A stretch of DNA of 64,000 nucleotides from Takakia lepidozioides (taxonomy: Eukaryota > Streptophyta > Takakiopsida > Takakiales > Takakiaceae), in contig CM060732.1 of NCBI GenBank assembly GCA_030704615.1, positions 50,513,053-50,577,052 of the forward strand. Reading direction: 5' to 3'. How positions within the stretch are numbered: position 1 is the stretch's first letter; the number at the start of each line of letters is the position of its first letter. Below, one piece after another: positions 20,964-32,780 of this stretch. The position numbers were made by a program, and so were the translations under genes. Below the pieces are notes generated by a model that did no database searches, was not told the DNA's origin, and was given only the letters and a program-made list of their open reading frames with translations.

Positions 20964-21489
20964 CCGCTAGGAAGGTGTACTATTGCACTACATAGGACAA
21001 GGTAACAAGATTTGAGCCCCAAACCACATGAAAATTGAAAAGCTATAAAACATTCAAAAGGTTCATTAAAATCAAAAGTTGGCTTGGATCTAGGGTTGTG
21101 GCCAATGAGGTTTGCGCGTGAGTAAAGGACTCGGACTTGGTGTTTCTTTCATTGTGCGCCACCAGCTTTGTCTTCTTAGTCTTCCCGTTTCCTAATGGAT
21201 TGGGGTGTTTTCACACTATAAAGCTGGGCAACGAAACTCTGGGTTTCTGCTGAATCGCAGTAACGGAAGCCCGAGCTTGGCTAGGTGGTGATCTGCATCT
21301 ACACCATTCCAGGGAGAATATACAAGATTGCTTCTTATGACAGAACACTTCATATATGCTAGATTGGCCAGCGTGTTGTCTGTGACATGTGTGCAAGGGC
21401 AAGTTTTGTGGATTCCAGTTTTGTCACCCTCAACCATAGAAATTGACCTTTGGAGCATGTTGTGGCCTTGCATATTATAAGACCGATCA

Positions 21490-21650
21490 CCGTTCAGATG
21501 CGGGCACCGCCCCCATGTTTAAAAAGATGGATCCAGAACCGGATGAAACCGGAACCAGATCCGGAACCCTCTCTTAAAATAATTATGGAACCGGAATTGA
21601 AGGTTCCTTCAGAAATACAAGAACCGCCCAACACCACCCAACACCGCCCA
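21490..21650 (-). repeat. Fragment related to the hAT MITE at 23862
   Basis: Contains the inverted counterparts of the MITE's left part: an AACCGCCCAACAC-like end (three CGCCCAACA/CACCCAACA repeats near 21625-21655), TCCGGAACC phrases, and the CCCCCATGTTTAAAA motif also present at about 23950. No second end or target duplication was found. Confidence 0.55.
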
Positions 21651-21699
21651 ACAACTTCCAAAAAAGAAAAATAAAGAAAGAAAAGATCTGACTCTCTTT

Positions 21700-22640
21700 T
21701 CTTTGTCCAACTATGACAAAATTTCAGGCGCTTTGCTTGGTTTGCTGTTCACAGAGAATTTACCAAAACACCAAGGAAAACTGATTGCTCGGGATTTTGT
21801 TTCAACCGGACTCTCATCTATATCTGAATTCCAGCCAAGGCCCTATTCTTATTCCACTTCCCTCATTTACAAATTCACAGATCGATCAAGTGATCGTCAC
21901 TCCTACTCTGGCCTGATTCCTTGTTCAAAAGATCTCCCTGTCAACCTATGTACTCATCTCATGCCATTCTATCTATGCACAGTACTGGACTACGATGTCC
22001 AGTCCACCCCTCCACCACACCGTGCATCAACACATTCTATCACCATAGACCAGTGCAGATCGATCTTTTTTCTTCTTCTCACGACCTCTTTTCTGCTCAC
22101 CAAAAAGCACAGCATTGGCCACGTCCGGTCCGCCCAGCCACCACGCCATGCTACGCTAGTTTCCTGTCAATACAGATCTGCTCTAGATGCCTGTACACCA
22201 TCATTCTTTTCTCTTCTCCACTCTTGCCATCTCTAAGCCCACTTTTTATAAATCCCTAATCGTGGATCTGTTCGTGAACGCGAGCCTGCTCCATTCGACC
22301 TGCAACTGTCAGTTCGGCGGTCTTCTAGCAGTCACTTGCTTCGCCAAACTGGTCGACAGGTCTCGATCTTTGTTCAAGGCACCTAACAAACTCCCCCTCC
22401 CAAAGACATGTCATTGTCCTCAATGACAGAAAATGAGGGGTAACTCAAATGCCCTGTCTATGAGGAAACAAAGTAGGTATCATTAATGTTATTTTACAAG
22501 ATGGGGATAGATTCAGAGTGAGGGGGTCCACGAAAACAGTTTTCCATGGAATCCACGACAATGTGGACTTCTGTAGGCCCACCTGGGCGACATAGTTGTA
22601 TCATTTTTGTTAGTAACTAGAGGTGGTTTTTTCGCAAGCA
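21700..22640. other. No gene identified
   Basis: An open frame of 177 codons (21703-22236) is low in recognisable motifs and lacks supported homology. An inverted pair follows just after (AATTTCCAG near 22650 with CTGGAAATT near 22690, and TTTGGAATACG with CGTATTCCAAA), probably a MITE end. Confidence 0.3.
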
Positions 22641-22768
22641 TACGGTCGTAATTTCCAGTGACATATTCTGCATTTGGAATACGTCGCTGGAAATTCTACC
22701 CACGTATTCCAAATTCTATCTTTGATGCAAGTGAATAGAATTTTTGCGCTTCATGACAGTTCAGCAGC

Positions 22769-23286
22769 TACCGTCCCTGGACAACTGTTTAGGCATTTTT
22801 GCGCCTAATAATAAATTCAATCAATAAGAAAATTGGGCACGTTTTGAAAACCATTTCTAACATTAGGCATCTTCATGCTATAATTTCTTAGAATTAGGCG
22901 AGAAAACAGTTATTTTCTTAAGAATAAATTACAAAATAGACACCCAATGCCCATGGGCCCAACTACCTTTCATTTCCTTTGAAATCTTAATATGATGACA
23001 TTGTGGAGTCCATGTAAGGGCCTTTCAAAGTTACATGGAGCTCTCGCAAATAGATTCCGATTTGTAGGAAGTTATTTCCGCATGCATATATTTGTATTGA
23101 TTTTTGTTCAATACTACAAACAACATGAGAAGCGGCATGAGAAGAGGTTTGCAAGGAATATTTGGGCAATAGGCACTTTGGTCCCATAGATTCCGAACAA
23201 TTAGGCCAAAATCTGAAAAACTCACAGATTTGGTTAGGCACTTTCATTTTGAATTAATTATCGCCTAAACGGTTGTCCAGACGGTA
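22769..23286. mobile_element. 518-bp inverted-repeat element (MITE-like)
   Basis: The left end TACCGTC..TGGACAACTGTTTAGGC (from 22769) is repeated inverted at the right end (23263-23286) with one substitution and a 2-base gap, giving TIRs of about 25 bp. Between them is AT-rich sequence without a coding frame I recognise. I could not identify a clean target duplication, so the superfamily is left open. Confidence 0.6.
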
Positions 23287-23521
23287 TGGGCTTTTTCAAG
23301 TCAATTCACATCTTACCCCCTATAAAAAGACTATAAAGTAAAGTAAAGTTTGTTGGATGCTCTTTATTCTACTTAAAGAAAGACCACGCATCAGTTTCAA
23401 AAATCACAAAGTCCCTGTTGTGCCTTTCCCTAGCTGTCACCTCCTCTTCTTTGCTGAAAACTACTTCCATGATGTGTCTTCTCCAATAACGCCTCCCTTA
23501 GTAACATGTTTGTTGTTGAAC

Positions 23522-23745
23522 AACTTATGAAAAATAAATGGATGAATTTTCAAGTTTAGTATAGATGAAAGTAGAATCCACTATTCACATAGGAAACTTA
23601 TGAAAAATAAATGGATAAATTTTCAAGCTTAATATAGATGAAAGTAGATTCCACTATTCACAGAGGAAACTTATGAAAAATAAATGGATGAATTTTCAAG
23701 CTTAGTATAGATAAAAGTAGATTCCACTATTCACAAAGAGGCCAT
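23522..23745 (+). repeat. 73-bp tandem repeat, three copies
   Basis: AACTTATGAAAAATAAATGG begins at 23522, 23595 and 23668. Copies differ by only a few bases. Each ends with a CCACTATTCACA phrase. The sequence after the last copy (AGGCC..GCGACTAGCC.CTTGTT) reappears at 26922-26945 in the F-box gene intron, again after CACTATTCACA. Confidence 0.95.
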
Positions 23746-23861
23746 AGGCGACTAGCCACTTGTTTAACATCTCGTATCTCATGAATATACCATAGCCTAC
23801 TGCTCAACACACAGGCCCATGGAGGGGGGGACGGTAGAAGGCACATGTTGAAGGATTGAAC

Positions 23862-24647
23862 CAGTGTTGGGCGGTTCTTGCATTTGTGAAGGAACCTTCG
23901 GTTCCGGTTCCACAATTATTTCAAGAGACGGTTCCGGATCCAACTTTTAAACATGGGGGCGGTTCCGGTTACCGGTTAGTTGCTGATTAAAAACCATCGG
24001 TTCCAGTTAGGTTCCGGTTCTATTTTAAAAATATATTTGTTTAATTTAATTAGATTTAAAATATTCTATCAGTCTGGTAGATTAAATAGCAGTGTATTCA
24101 CATATTTGAACTAAAATCCAACGATTTTGTTAGTTTTCACTAACACAAAAAAACAAACAAAAATACTCTAAATAAATTGGTAGAAGAAAATGGGTAAAAT
24201 TTTATGGGTTGAAAGTACTATTCAGCTACCTGGCAAGTATTGGCATCTTCAAACATTTTATTAATGAACTTAGCCAGGATATCATGGAGCTGGAGATTGA
24301 ACCCAAGATCTCATGGCGCTGAATCATTGAACATAGAATCTCATGGCCTTCAAGCATTGAACCCAGGATCTTAGGAGCTTGAGAGCATTAAATAAGTTTT
24401 GCCCTGGGCCCACCAGCCCCACCAAGGGGTCAAGAACGAAACCTGTTTTTATCCCCTTGCCCCTGGTTCTCTCAGGTTCTCACACCCAGCACGAACCGTT
24501 TGGTTCTGCGCCGAACCGTTTGGTTCTGCGCCTATCCCCATTGGCAGGTTCCGGTTCCTGGTCAGGTTCTGTAGGAATGGGCCCGGGTTCCAGTTTAACC
24601 TGAACCGGCGGGTAACCTGGGTCCCGGCGGGTAACCGCCCAACACTG
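23862..24647. mobile_element. hAT-type MITE, 786 bp, with 8-bp TSD
   Basis: The ends are inverted: CAGTGTTGGGCGGTT on the left, AACCGCCCAACACTG on the right. The 8-bp sequence GATTGAAC flanks both sides exactly (23854-23861 and 24648-24655). An 8-bp duplication with CA-G-initial TIRs is the hAT signature. The interior is rich in GGTTCC/GGAACC phrases and includes three roughly 30-bp repeats of ATTGAACCCA-GATCT (24296-24380) and a doubled CGAACCGTTTGGTTCTG (about 24492-24530). No transposase frame. Confidence 0.9.
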
Positions 24648-25217
24648 GATTGAACCAAGGATCACCTAGGTTATGCACAAGCAAGGCACGAATACCACCG
24701 GGCTACCTGCTCAAGCCACTGTCCAAATATCCCAATGCCCTACTTAAAGGAGTTTGCTTGCTGCTTCTGTCGTATATAAACTCCGTTTGCTCATCGGATT
24801 CTGCGGTGGCGAAATGGGCGATTAGACTTCTGTACAGAACTGTTCCAGGTCAGATGGTGCGGGGGACCCGACAGAATGGCAGGTGCGAGGCCCGTTCCAA
24901 AACCTGCGTGTCGCGTCCAGCCCCAGTCAAGACAGTTACAGTTGGCAGACAAAAAGCACCAGGGGGTGGATGAGTTCGTACACCGCAGATGAAAGTGGGG
25001 GAAACTCGGCGTCAGTGGATGATGAGAAATACGGATCCGCCGGCGGCGTCGACGGCAGCGCAGGTCCCGGTCCCGGCGACCCCGTGTGCCACAGTCCCGT
25101 CGCTTTATTCGTTCGTCGGGCCCGCCGGAGTCCGTAAATACCGCTGTACGTGGTTAAATATAGTCTAGCTACAATACAGGACGGTGTCGTATACTGTGCT
25201 GCCCGGACACGGATCAA

Positions 25218-25316
25218 GTGGAATTGGGAAGAGCGCCTGCGAGCGAGAGCGGGAGAGAGGGAGAGAGAGACGAGAGAGGGAGAGTGGGGATCGGAGAGAT
25301 CGGAGAGGCTGGGAGT
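25218..25316 (+). promoter_or_regulatory. Probable promoter-proximal region / purine-rich 5' leader of the F-box gene
   Basis: A GA-rich leader (GAGAG runs) precedes the ATG at 25317. A TATA-like TTAAATATAG lies at about 25153-25162. GA-rich 5' UTRs are common in plants. The transcription start was not determined. Confidence 0.4.
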
Positions 25317-28199
25317 ATGAGCTACTTGGCAGTGTCGCAGGAAAAATCTGCGCGTGGTAGCTCCAGGAAGAATGGAAGAAAATTTGCGTTGCCTTCTTTT
25401 CAGACTTTGAAGGTGTGGTGCAATAGAGTATGCTCGAAGGGTGGCGCTGGAAATCGGTACGGTGATCCTTTTTGGGTGGTTGATGTCGATTCTGTAATAG
25501 TGGAGTAGTTTGAATTCAGTGTGTCAGGTGGTTTGGTTGGTAAGTTAAGGCTGTTTCTCTGTGGGGGTGGTCTGCATGGAGTCTGGGTTGTGGGTGTTGG
25601 TGATACACATACCGATTGTGTATCTTCTTGGATAATTGAAGACAAGCTCACTAGTCTCACGATAATCACTACCAGTCATTTTTGTTTGGCATGCGGTATT
25701 TAGCGTCCAACTGAAGTCACGGTAAGTCGTGCTTTAGAATATGTTTGTGGCTGGAGGTTACCGGGAGCTGTAATTGGAGAGATCTCCAATGTTAGGGTTG
25801 TTTTGGTTGGAAATTTGAGCAATGCAGAGTGAGTTGTCCTCGTCCGTCGCTTCGTCTCTGTGAGCCCGGGGTGGAAAGTGGATTTGTTTGTTTTTCCGCT
25901 TCCAAAGAACTGTTTCCCCTCCGTTCTTGCCTTTACTTTCTTGCTTGAGTATGGTCTGTACGACTAGCACTTCAGACACCTGCGAGATAGGTTCTAAACG
26001 TATATTTGACAATTCAGCTTTTTTGTCCCGTGATTTCAGAATCAGACTTCGTAGTAACCAGACATTGCGTTGCAAGAAGTGGTCACAACTTCATAGATGA
26101 CTAGTTTGGGTTGGTCAATATAACGGAATCTAATAGTGATCAGTTGCCTTGCGCGCATAGGCCAGTCCAGTAGCAACCAGCGTTGGCACCCGTTCAAAAT
26201 TGCAAAACCTTTTCTTGACGCACGTTAAGCCATTTTCTGGTGGCAGAGTTAAGTATGTCAGGGTCAGTTTCTAGCCCTTTCCTCTCTCTTTCTACTCTGG
26301 TCGTCTCTCTCGTTGTTTTCGATGCCTGAACCAGCACGACTTCTGTGGTTAGTACTTATTTGTTCATTGGGCGGCCAGACGAATTAGCTGTTCCTCAGTA
26401 GTGGGATCTTTTGGGTTTGTTGTAAGGTCAGCATCTGCTGCAGTAGTTGGTGGAGCATCCATCTGCGTTCTTATGTGAAACAAGGTCCGACGTGGAGCCT
26501 TATGAAGTTGGTTTAATGAAGTCGGTCATCTGTTGAAGAGGAGGATGCAAGAAAATGCATCTCAGAGAGAGAATGCTGTTTAATTTTTGGTTTTGCTCTG
26601 TGCATAAACCAATACCCACTCCCGGAAGCTGATGAAGTTCGCAGAGAAGTGATGGTGGCTTGTCACTACCATACTTGTTTCTCGTTGGTGCATGGATTGT
26701 TGAGAGAGGGTCGCCAAGTCTATACCAGAATTCTCAGTTTACAGGTTCAAGAAACGTTCGTTGTTTTTCTTTTCTTCGCTGTTTGTTTCTGGTTTTCTCC
26801 TCTGAAATCCCCTCTGATCATAGATCAGATCTTCTCAGTACTTCTTATTTGGCTACCTTTAGTTATAAGTACGGAGATATTCCGATACTAAGAAGGATAG
26901 GTCTCACTATTCACATGGAGGAGCCATGCCACGACTAGCCGCTTGTTACTAGTTGGATCCCCAATTGTTTCTTAATGTGAAACTGTGGTTTGTTATAGAT
27001 CTAGACCCACAGTGTTGGGAGTCGGAAGGACTACAACAGAGGCTGGGAAGCAAGTGGAGAAGTCTGCGCAGGATTTGAGCAAGCTACTATGGATGCAGGG
27101 AGTTGGTTTGGATGAGTTGTTGTGGGGTGAATTGCCTCCCGAGCTCCTGGAACGGGTTCTTGCATTCTTACCGTTTCCAAACCTCTTTCGCCTCAGGACA
27201 GTTTGCAAGCGGTGGTTCTCCCTCATCCTTTCCCCCCAGTTTTGTCAGACCTTCCAAGAGGTTCCCTCGTCTTGGCCCTCCTATTGTCCTGTCCGGTACA
27301 ATGTCAAACAGGCAGAAAATGGGAAGTTTCACTGGTCAGCATACTGTAAGGACTCAAACACATGGCAAGAGATGCCACCACTCTCTCTTCCTTGTCTTGC
27401 AGGGAAACAGGTTGGATCTGGAGCTGGGGGACTCTTGTGTTTCTACAATCGAGATAGTCTGGGTAAGCTCATTGTGTGCAATCCACTGACCCAGAGTTGG
27501 AAAGAACTGCCACCTATGAACCAAAAGTGGCGCTGGCCGAGTGTGACACACATGGTAATGGATGCAAATACCAAAGCCTATAAGATCATTGTGGCTGGCA
27601 ATGAGGCTTACCCTCGGAACAGCAACACATCAAAGAGCACGGAGGTCTATGATTCAGTATCAAATACATGGGAGATCACCGGAAGTTTTCCTGAAGACCT
27701 CTACTTTGGTACTCAGGATGCTACCCTCCATAATGGGCTCCTTTACTGTACGGCTACAAAAGAAACATTTGATGAACGTGTAACATATGAGACATTGGTA
27801 GCATACGATGTGCAACGAGGCGTATGGATGGAGGTTTCATCACAACTTCCTTGTGAGGCTGGGTATGAAGCCCCCTTAATTTGTGGGGACCGGGTGGTGA
27901 TGGTGGTAGCACCTTTTGATGCTGATGGCCCTGTTGGCAGGTTCTATGTGCTGGATATGGACACGAAAAGTTGGACTCCACTAACCACAATGCCAGATTC
28001 CATGCATAAAAACTTGGGATATTGGGGTGTTTGTGTTGCTCATGGGGATCAAATCCATGTGGTTGCTGATACAAGTAGGCTAGTGGTGGTCTATGACATG
28101 GCTGAAGGATCATGGAGAGAGCTACCTGCCCGAGCTGCACGCACATTCCACTTCATCACTCCCTTTTCCTTCCAACCTGATTTGGATGCCACTCCATAA
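25317..28199 (+). CDS. F-box/kelch-repeat protein (SCF ubiquitin-ligase substrate receptor)
   Basis: Two-exon model: exon 1 25317-25456 (ATG in MSYLAVSQEK), intron 25457-26998 (GT..TTATAG), exon 2 26999-28199. Phase 2 on both sides restores one frame of 446 aa. The exon-2 frame alone has no ATG before the codon at about 27091. Residues about 95-140 form the F-box (WGELPPELLERVLAFLPFP, then RTVCKRW), which binds SKP1. The remainder has kelch/F-box-associated blades: GGLLCF, LIVCNPLTQSWKELPPM, TEVYDSVSNTWEITGS, VAYDVQRGVW, FYVLDMDTKSW and VVYDMAEGSWRELP. Order and length match plant F-box/kelch proteins such as the At5g15710 and At1g27340 types. Expected role: recruiting a substrate to an SCF E3 ligase. 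The substrate is unknown. The intron contains the 73-bp-repeat relic. Confidence 0.85.
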
Positions 28200-29566
28200 G
28201 GCATATAGACTTCACATGAGATCTGCCATGGGGTTGTACTTTTGGATCATTCATAATCAGGTTGATCTAACGCACAAAAGATTGCTAGTCTAGGCACCTT
28301 TTGGATCAAAAGTGTGTCCATCACTTAAAATCTGTCATTGGACCTTGCAGTCGGTTTTAGGTGCTAATCTGGGAGAGTACAGGGCGTTATGGTGGAGGAG
28401 GCTTGGGTTTTTAGACTCGTTGTAATCTCCAAGGTAGATGAAGTACGTCGTCAGCTGTGTTTTTGTCTGACCAACTACAGAGATGACAGCGGTTGGAGAA
28501 TATGATGAACAGATATTTGGTCCTTACAGCCAGAGAGACAGCAGTGGCAGTTGTAGAAGACAGGTTTTCAAAAGATGCTTGCAGAATCCAGGGCAACCAA
28601 GAGCCTCCTTTTTCCATCTAGGGGTTCCAAAGTGGGTTGTGTTGTCTGTACATTACAAACAATTTTGTGATGATTAATTGAAGGGAAGGAGATTCTGTGG
28701 TATTATTGCATCAGGTTGAAGATTGCATCAGGTTGAAGACTTCCCTTTCTGTCAAATTTGATACAAGATTATCAATGGTGCATGCACCAATTCAGACATA
28801 TGTCCAAGAGAGGGGGTCCACAAGATCCCTATGGTGTTTGTGGGTGCGTGGGAATATAATGTGTATCGCCAAAAGAACCTCGTTATTTCTAGAATATTCA
28901 AGCTTGTCCACATGATTTGAAGGCCTAAACAAGCTGGAGTTGGGCCCAGCCAATATGTAAGCATCCATTGGTAGGAGTGGGAAACGCTCATACTGCGGTT
29001 AGGCTTGTTCATTCAAAAGTGGCCTCTTGAACACGAAGTAATCTATTCCACAATTTGTTGGGAGAATCTTGAGGGGTGAACATGATAGAAGGAATTGTGC
29101 TGCTAGAGTTGTGAAGAATTTGTTACAAATTAGAAAGTGTATTTTAATTAGTTGGCAATTTTTTCAGTAACAACAGTACAGCTTTTTAATCAGCCAGACT
29201 TGATGTTATAGATGCTTGTAGTCTAATGATATTAGATACTAGAAACAGGACTAAACAAGTGTCTAGTCACATAATGGCTCCTCTTTGGTAGATAAAATCC
29301 ACTTTCATACATAATTACTTAAAAATCCATACAATTATTCATGGGCGAAGTAGCTGACAACAAAATGGCAAGACGATTTTTACTAGGTACATTTTCTAGA
29401 TTGGATCTTCTTTATAAAACCCTTTGTTACTTTTATTGTGATAGAGGATCGAACATTGATGCATCATCTATGGAAGTGTACTGTTCTTGTATGCTTTCCT
29501 GTGCAACTGGAGCTGGGAATACTGCAAGTATAGGGGGGCCAGTAGTAGGGCTCAGGGGCCAACACC
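28200..29566. other. 3' flank of the F-box gene; no further gene seen
   Basis: Only short frames. A small direct repeat, ATTGCATCAGGTTGAAGA, occurs twice near 28706-28740. The first few hundred bases are probably 3' UTR. Confidence 0.4.
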
Positions 29567-29788
29567 ATGTATGAGTTCCACCACTACAACAGCAGTCCTC
29601 AAGGACCAGCACCAACAGGAGGACCAGCACCTGTCAGAGGGCAGGGTGTAAGGCCACAGATGGCGGTACCTCCAACACGGGCAAAGCCACATTTTCCAAC
29701 ATATGCAGGAAAAAAGGATCCTAATGTACACATGAGCCAATTTGAGCACATGTGTATTGTGAACAATGAGAATAATGATGATGGCTAA
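29567..29788 (+). pseudogene. Ty3-type gag N-terminal fragment
   Basis: A 73-codon frame from ATG: a proline/glycine/glutamine-rich head, then KPHFPTYAGKKDPNVHMSQFE, matching the plant gag pattern [IF]-P-x-[FY]-x-G-x-x-D-P-x-x-H-[IL]-x-x-F-E. It stops before the W-x-x-L region. No LTR seen. Confidence 0.6.
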
Positions 29789-29789
29789 A

Positions 29790-31420
29790 GAGAACTATTG
29801 GATGTGGATTTGCGCAAAATCAATGACAATGGCTGGTTTCGCGTCTCACACGTGCCTACTCGTTACTTCAAGTTGTTTCCAGGTATTTTGAGGTAGTAGC
29901 ATCTATGCAAGTTATATTTTAGCCCTCTTTGCTTGGAGAAAGCGACTCCTTGTTGAAATGGAGCAAGGTAGGGCCACACGTTCTCCTGATTCACCAATGC
30001 TCTAATGGTACGAGGAAAGATGGTTGCAACTAACAAACTTCAATTTTTTCTAAAGCTACCAACTCCTGAAGTTCATTGATTTTTAGAGGTGGAAAATCTA
30101 TGTATCATATATAAGTTTTGAATGCAATATCAACTACTCTTTGGAATACTTGTCATGAATTCCTTGAATGATACTTCGGATTCTGACTCAGTGCAATCGC
30201 ACTTTGATTGTCACAATAGAGAATGTAAGTAGAGACTAACTGTATGCCATTTTTGTAGATTGTGATTTATAGGCCATAATCTTCATCCTTGAGGCCGCAA
30301 GCAAACAACTCAAAAAATGTGATTACATTGAACCCAAAATTCAAGGTGCTGTATGCGTGTCAATTAGAAAAGGACGAAAACTTTCTATTGGCAAACCAAA
30401 TACACATTGTTTCCGGTTGACTCAAAGATGATTATGCATCACCATATAGTGATAAAGGCTGAATTGAGAAGAAGCTATGAAAGTCTGAGCCTCTATCTCC
30501 TAACCCAAATGTAGAGTTTCTGTAGATACAATGTGTGTCTTCTCTTGGGTTTTGGAGCGTGTTCGAAGCAATTCCATCCCTCCAGCAGTCTTCCACTTTG
30601 GTGCTGCAATTGGCATGGATCTTGGTGCTTGGCAAATGCAAGAAAGGTTCTACTAACGTGTTTATCTAAACCTAGACGAGTTCGATTATAATCTCACTTA
30701 TAGTTTTAGAGTAAAAAAAAAGAATATAATGATGTACCAAAGAATTGATTGTGATTTGACTTCCATAATTGTAAGTGAGCAAATGAAGTCGTACACATTG
30801 GTGAAACTTTATCAGCCTGAGTTTTATGCAAGCCAACACCCTCCCACAACTCCTCTATAATTTTGTATGTACTTCCAATCCAATGCAAGTTCAAAAAAAT
30901 GAATTGTGTCGGCTGGTTTGCTTGGAGAGTTGTTTAAATAGCTCATCACAAATTCTCACCATTTTCAATATGGGCTTGTATTATTGCAGCACCATGTCAA
31001 TCTATTCTTATGCGCACGATGGAGTTGTAAAATTGAATGCAACATTATCAATGTTCAGGAGGCCAAAAAAACGCTTCAAATTGATATTCCCAAATTGCAT
31101 CTATGATGGGATGCTGGTTCAGAAGTTTCTTAAGGAGCTTGACCTAAAGAGAAAGTCTAGTAAACATACTTAAGAACCACAGACAAAGATGAAACCTACA
31201 AGAAGGGCAGAACCACAAGAAGAGATGGAATTGGGCGAAGATGTTAGTCATGACAAGTCATATTGTAATACAAATTTTGGACAGTTCTTGCATTTCCACA
31301 ATTTTTTTCTAAATTTTACTTCATTTAAACTACCATAGCCATGTTTGTAGGAGGAAGAGCCTAATCTATAAGGACCGGATGTAACGCTGGTCAGTGGCGG
31401 GTTCACATCCGAATGCCTCA
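29790..31420. other. No gene identified
   Basis: Fragmented short frames with no domain I recognise. Confidence 0.4.
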
Positions 31421-31449
31421 TTGGTATGGTGTTATAGGTTTGCTACTTG

Positions 31450-32780
31450 AGATTGAAAATGGCATGTCACATCTAGAACGAGTTAATTGTGGATTAGCAT
31501 CATAGTGGGCATTTACGAGAACTCCATTTTTGTGGGGTAATTTGTTACACAAAACATACCTCCACACTTGCATTACAACTCTGCAATGCATGTCCGCACT
31601 TTCTGCCGAACACAACGTTGTCAAGTTCTCTACTCCAGATGAGCATGATTCCCCAAAACTCCGCAATAAAAAGAATAAGATCGTGAGCATCAAAGCAAAA
31701 ATCAGTGGGCAACACGCCCTAAGGCATGTTGCCAACATCAAAAATCAAATCCGAAGGTACATCCAATGGAGCACCAACAACACCACCATTATTGTCAATT
31801 GTCACAGACTGAACCATCTTCGCTCATATATTTGTTTCAACCACATGGCTTGGATACACAGATGGCACGTGTCCCCACCTCTCAATCGTGACCATCTTTG
31901 CAAGAATGTCGACAGCTATCAATATCGCAACGTGTGTCAAACCTACACTGTTGACAATCCAAAAATGTGCGTCATTTCTCAAAGCAAAAACAGTTTCTAC
32001 AACTCCAACCTCAATGACAATTGAAGGCCAATCCTGTACCTGATTCCGGTTCCTTGGAACCAGGGCCATGTCAGCTTCCTTTTGGCCCATTGCACTGCTG
32101 CATGGAACAACCCCACGGAACAAAGTGCTCGTAAATCACCACAACGATTCTGCAACTTCTCTCTTAGAAGGTTAGAGAACAAATTGCCAACCCACTTGTA
32201 AGCCTTGTCCACCATTAGCTTCACAATTAACAACTTCATCGTAGAGTCATAAAAGATGCAAACTGATGTGAACTGATGGTAAGTCGCGACGAGACCTATA
32301 AATCATTACCAATACATCCTCATGTACGTTACAAAATGCCCAGTACTCTCTAGCCATTGTTGTTGTCTAAGCAGCCAACCTCTCATAACGCTGCAAACAT
32401 ACATTCTTCCACCTCTGCAACACTAATGAACTGAATTGACGAATCCACTATCATGTAGGCCTCCAAAATATTGACGTCCCCATCGGCTAAAGCCATTCTC
32501 CCCTGCTCCAAACAAGTGTTGTCATCAGAGCCAGAAGCAAACAAATCAGAACATAGAAAGCCAAATGTAAACAAACCACTACATACATGTAAAGCTTCAA
32601 GACACACCTGAGCAATAGCCGATAGGGGTGATGATGGGACCACATCGGCTACTTCGCATGATTGTATGTCGAATTCCCTGCGACGTCCAATTCCCTCCAC
32701 GTCCAGTTCCCTGCCACGCCAACTCATCCGCGCCCGAGTATGCGGGCCCCCTCCCTCGTTGTCATTCCATTCCAACACCC
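31450..32780 (-). pseudogene. Decayed gene with PD-(D/E)XK-nuclease-like domain
   Basis: Read on the minus strand from 32778: a low-complexity head, then SIQFISVAEVEECMFAAL (about 32390-32440). After frame changes come MAREYWAF and VLVMIYRSRRDLPSVHIS, YDSTMKLLIVKLMVDKAYKWVG (about 32200-32240), HAAVQWAKR, then, across another frameshift near 32090, KEADMALVPRNRNQVQDWPS, IVIEVGVVE and LRNDAHFWIVNSVG, ILIAVD and TIERWG (to about 31830). The D..(x)..IVIEVG arrangement followed by LR-DA-x-W resembles PD-(D/E)XK-like hypothetical proteins common in fungi and some basal plants; that assignment is from pattern memory, not a search. At least three frameshifts and two stops: not functional. Confidence 0.5.

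Noticed and set aside
23522-23745. Regular repeats considered as a CRISPR array
   Set aside because: Copies are contiguous 73-bp tandem units without unique spacers, in a eukaryotic context with no cas genes.
31530-32024. 164-codon plus-strand frame
   Set aside because: It is the antisense shadow of the decayed nuclease-like gene, whose minus-strand translation is far more protein-like.
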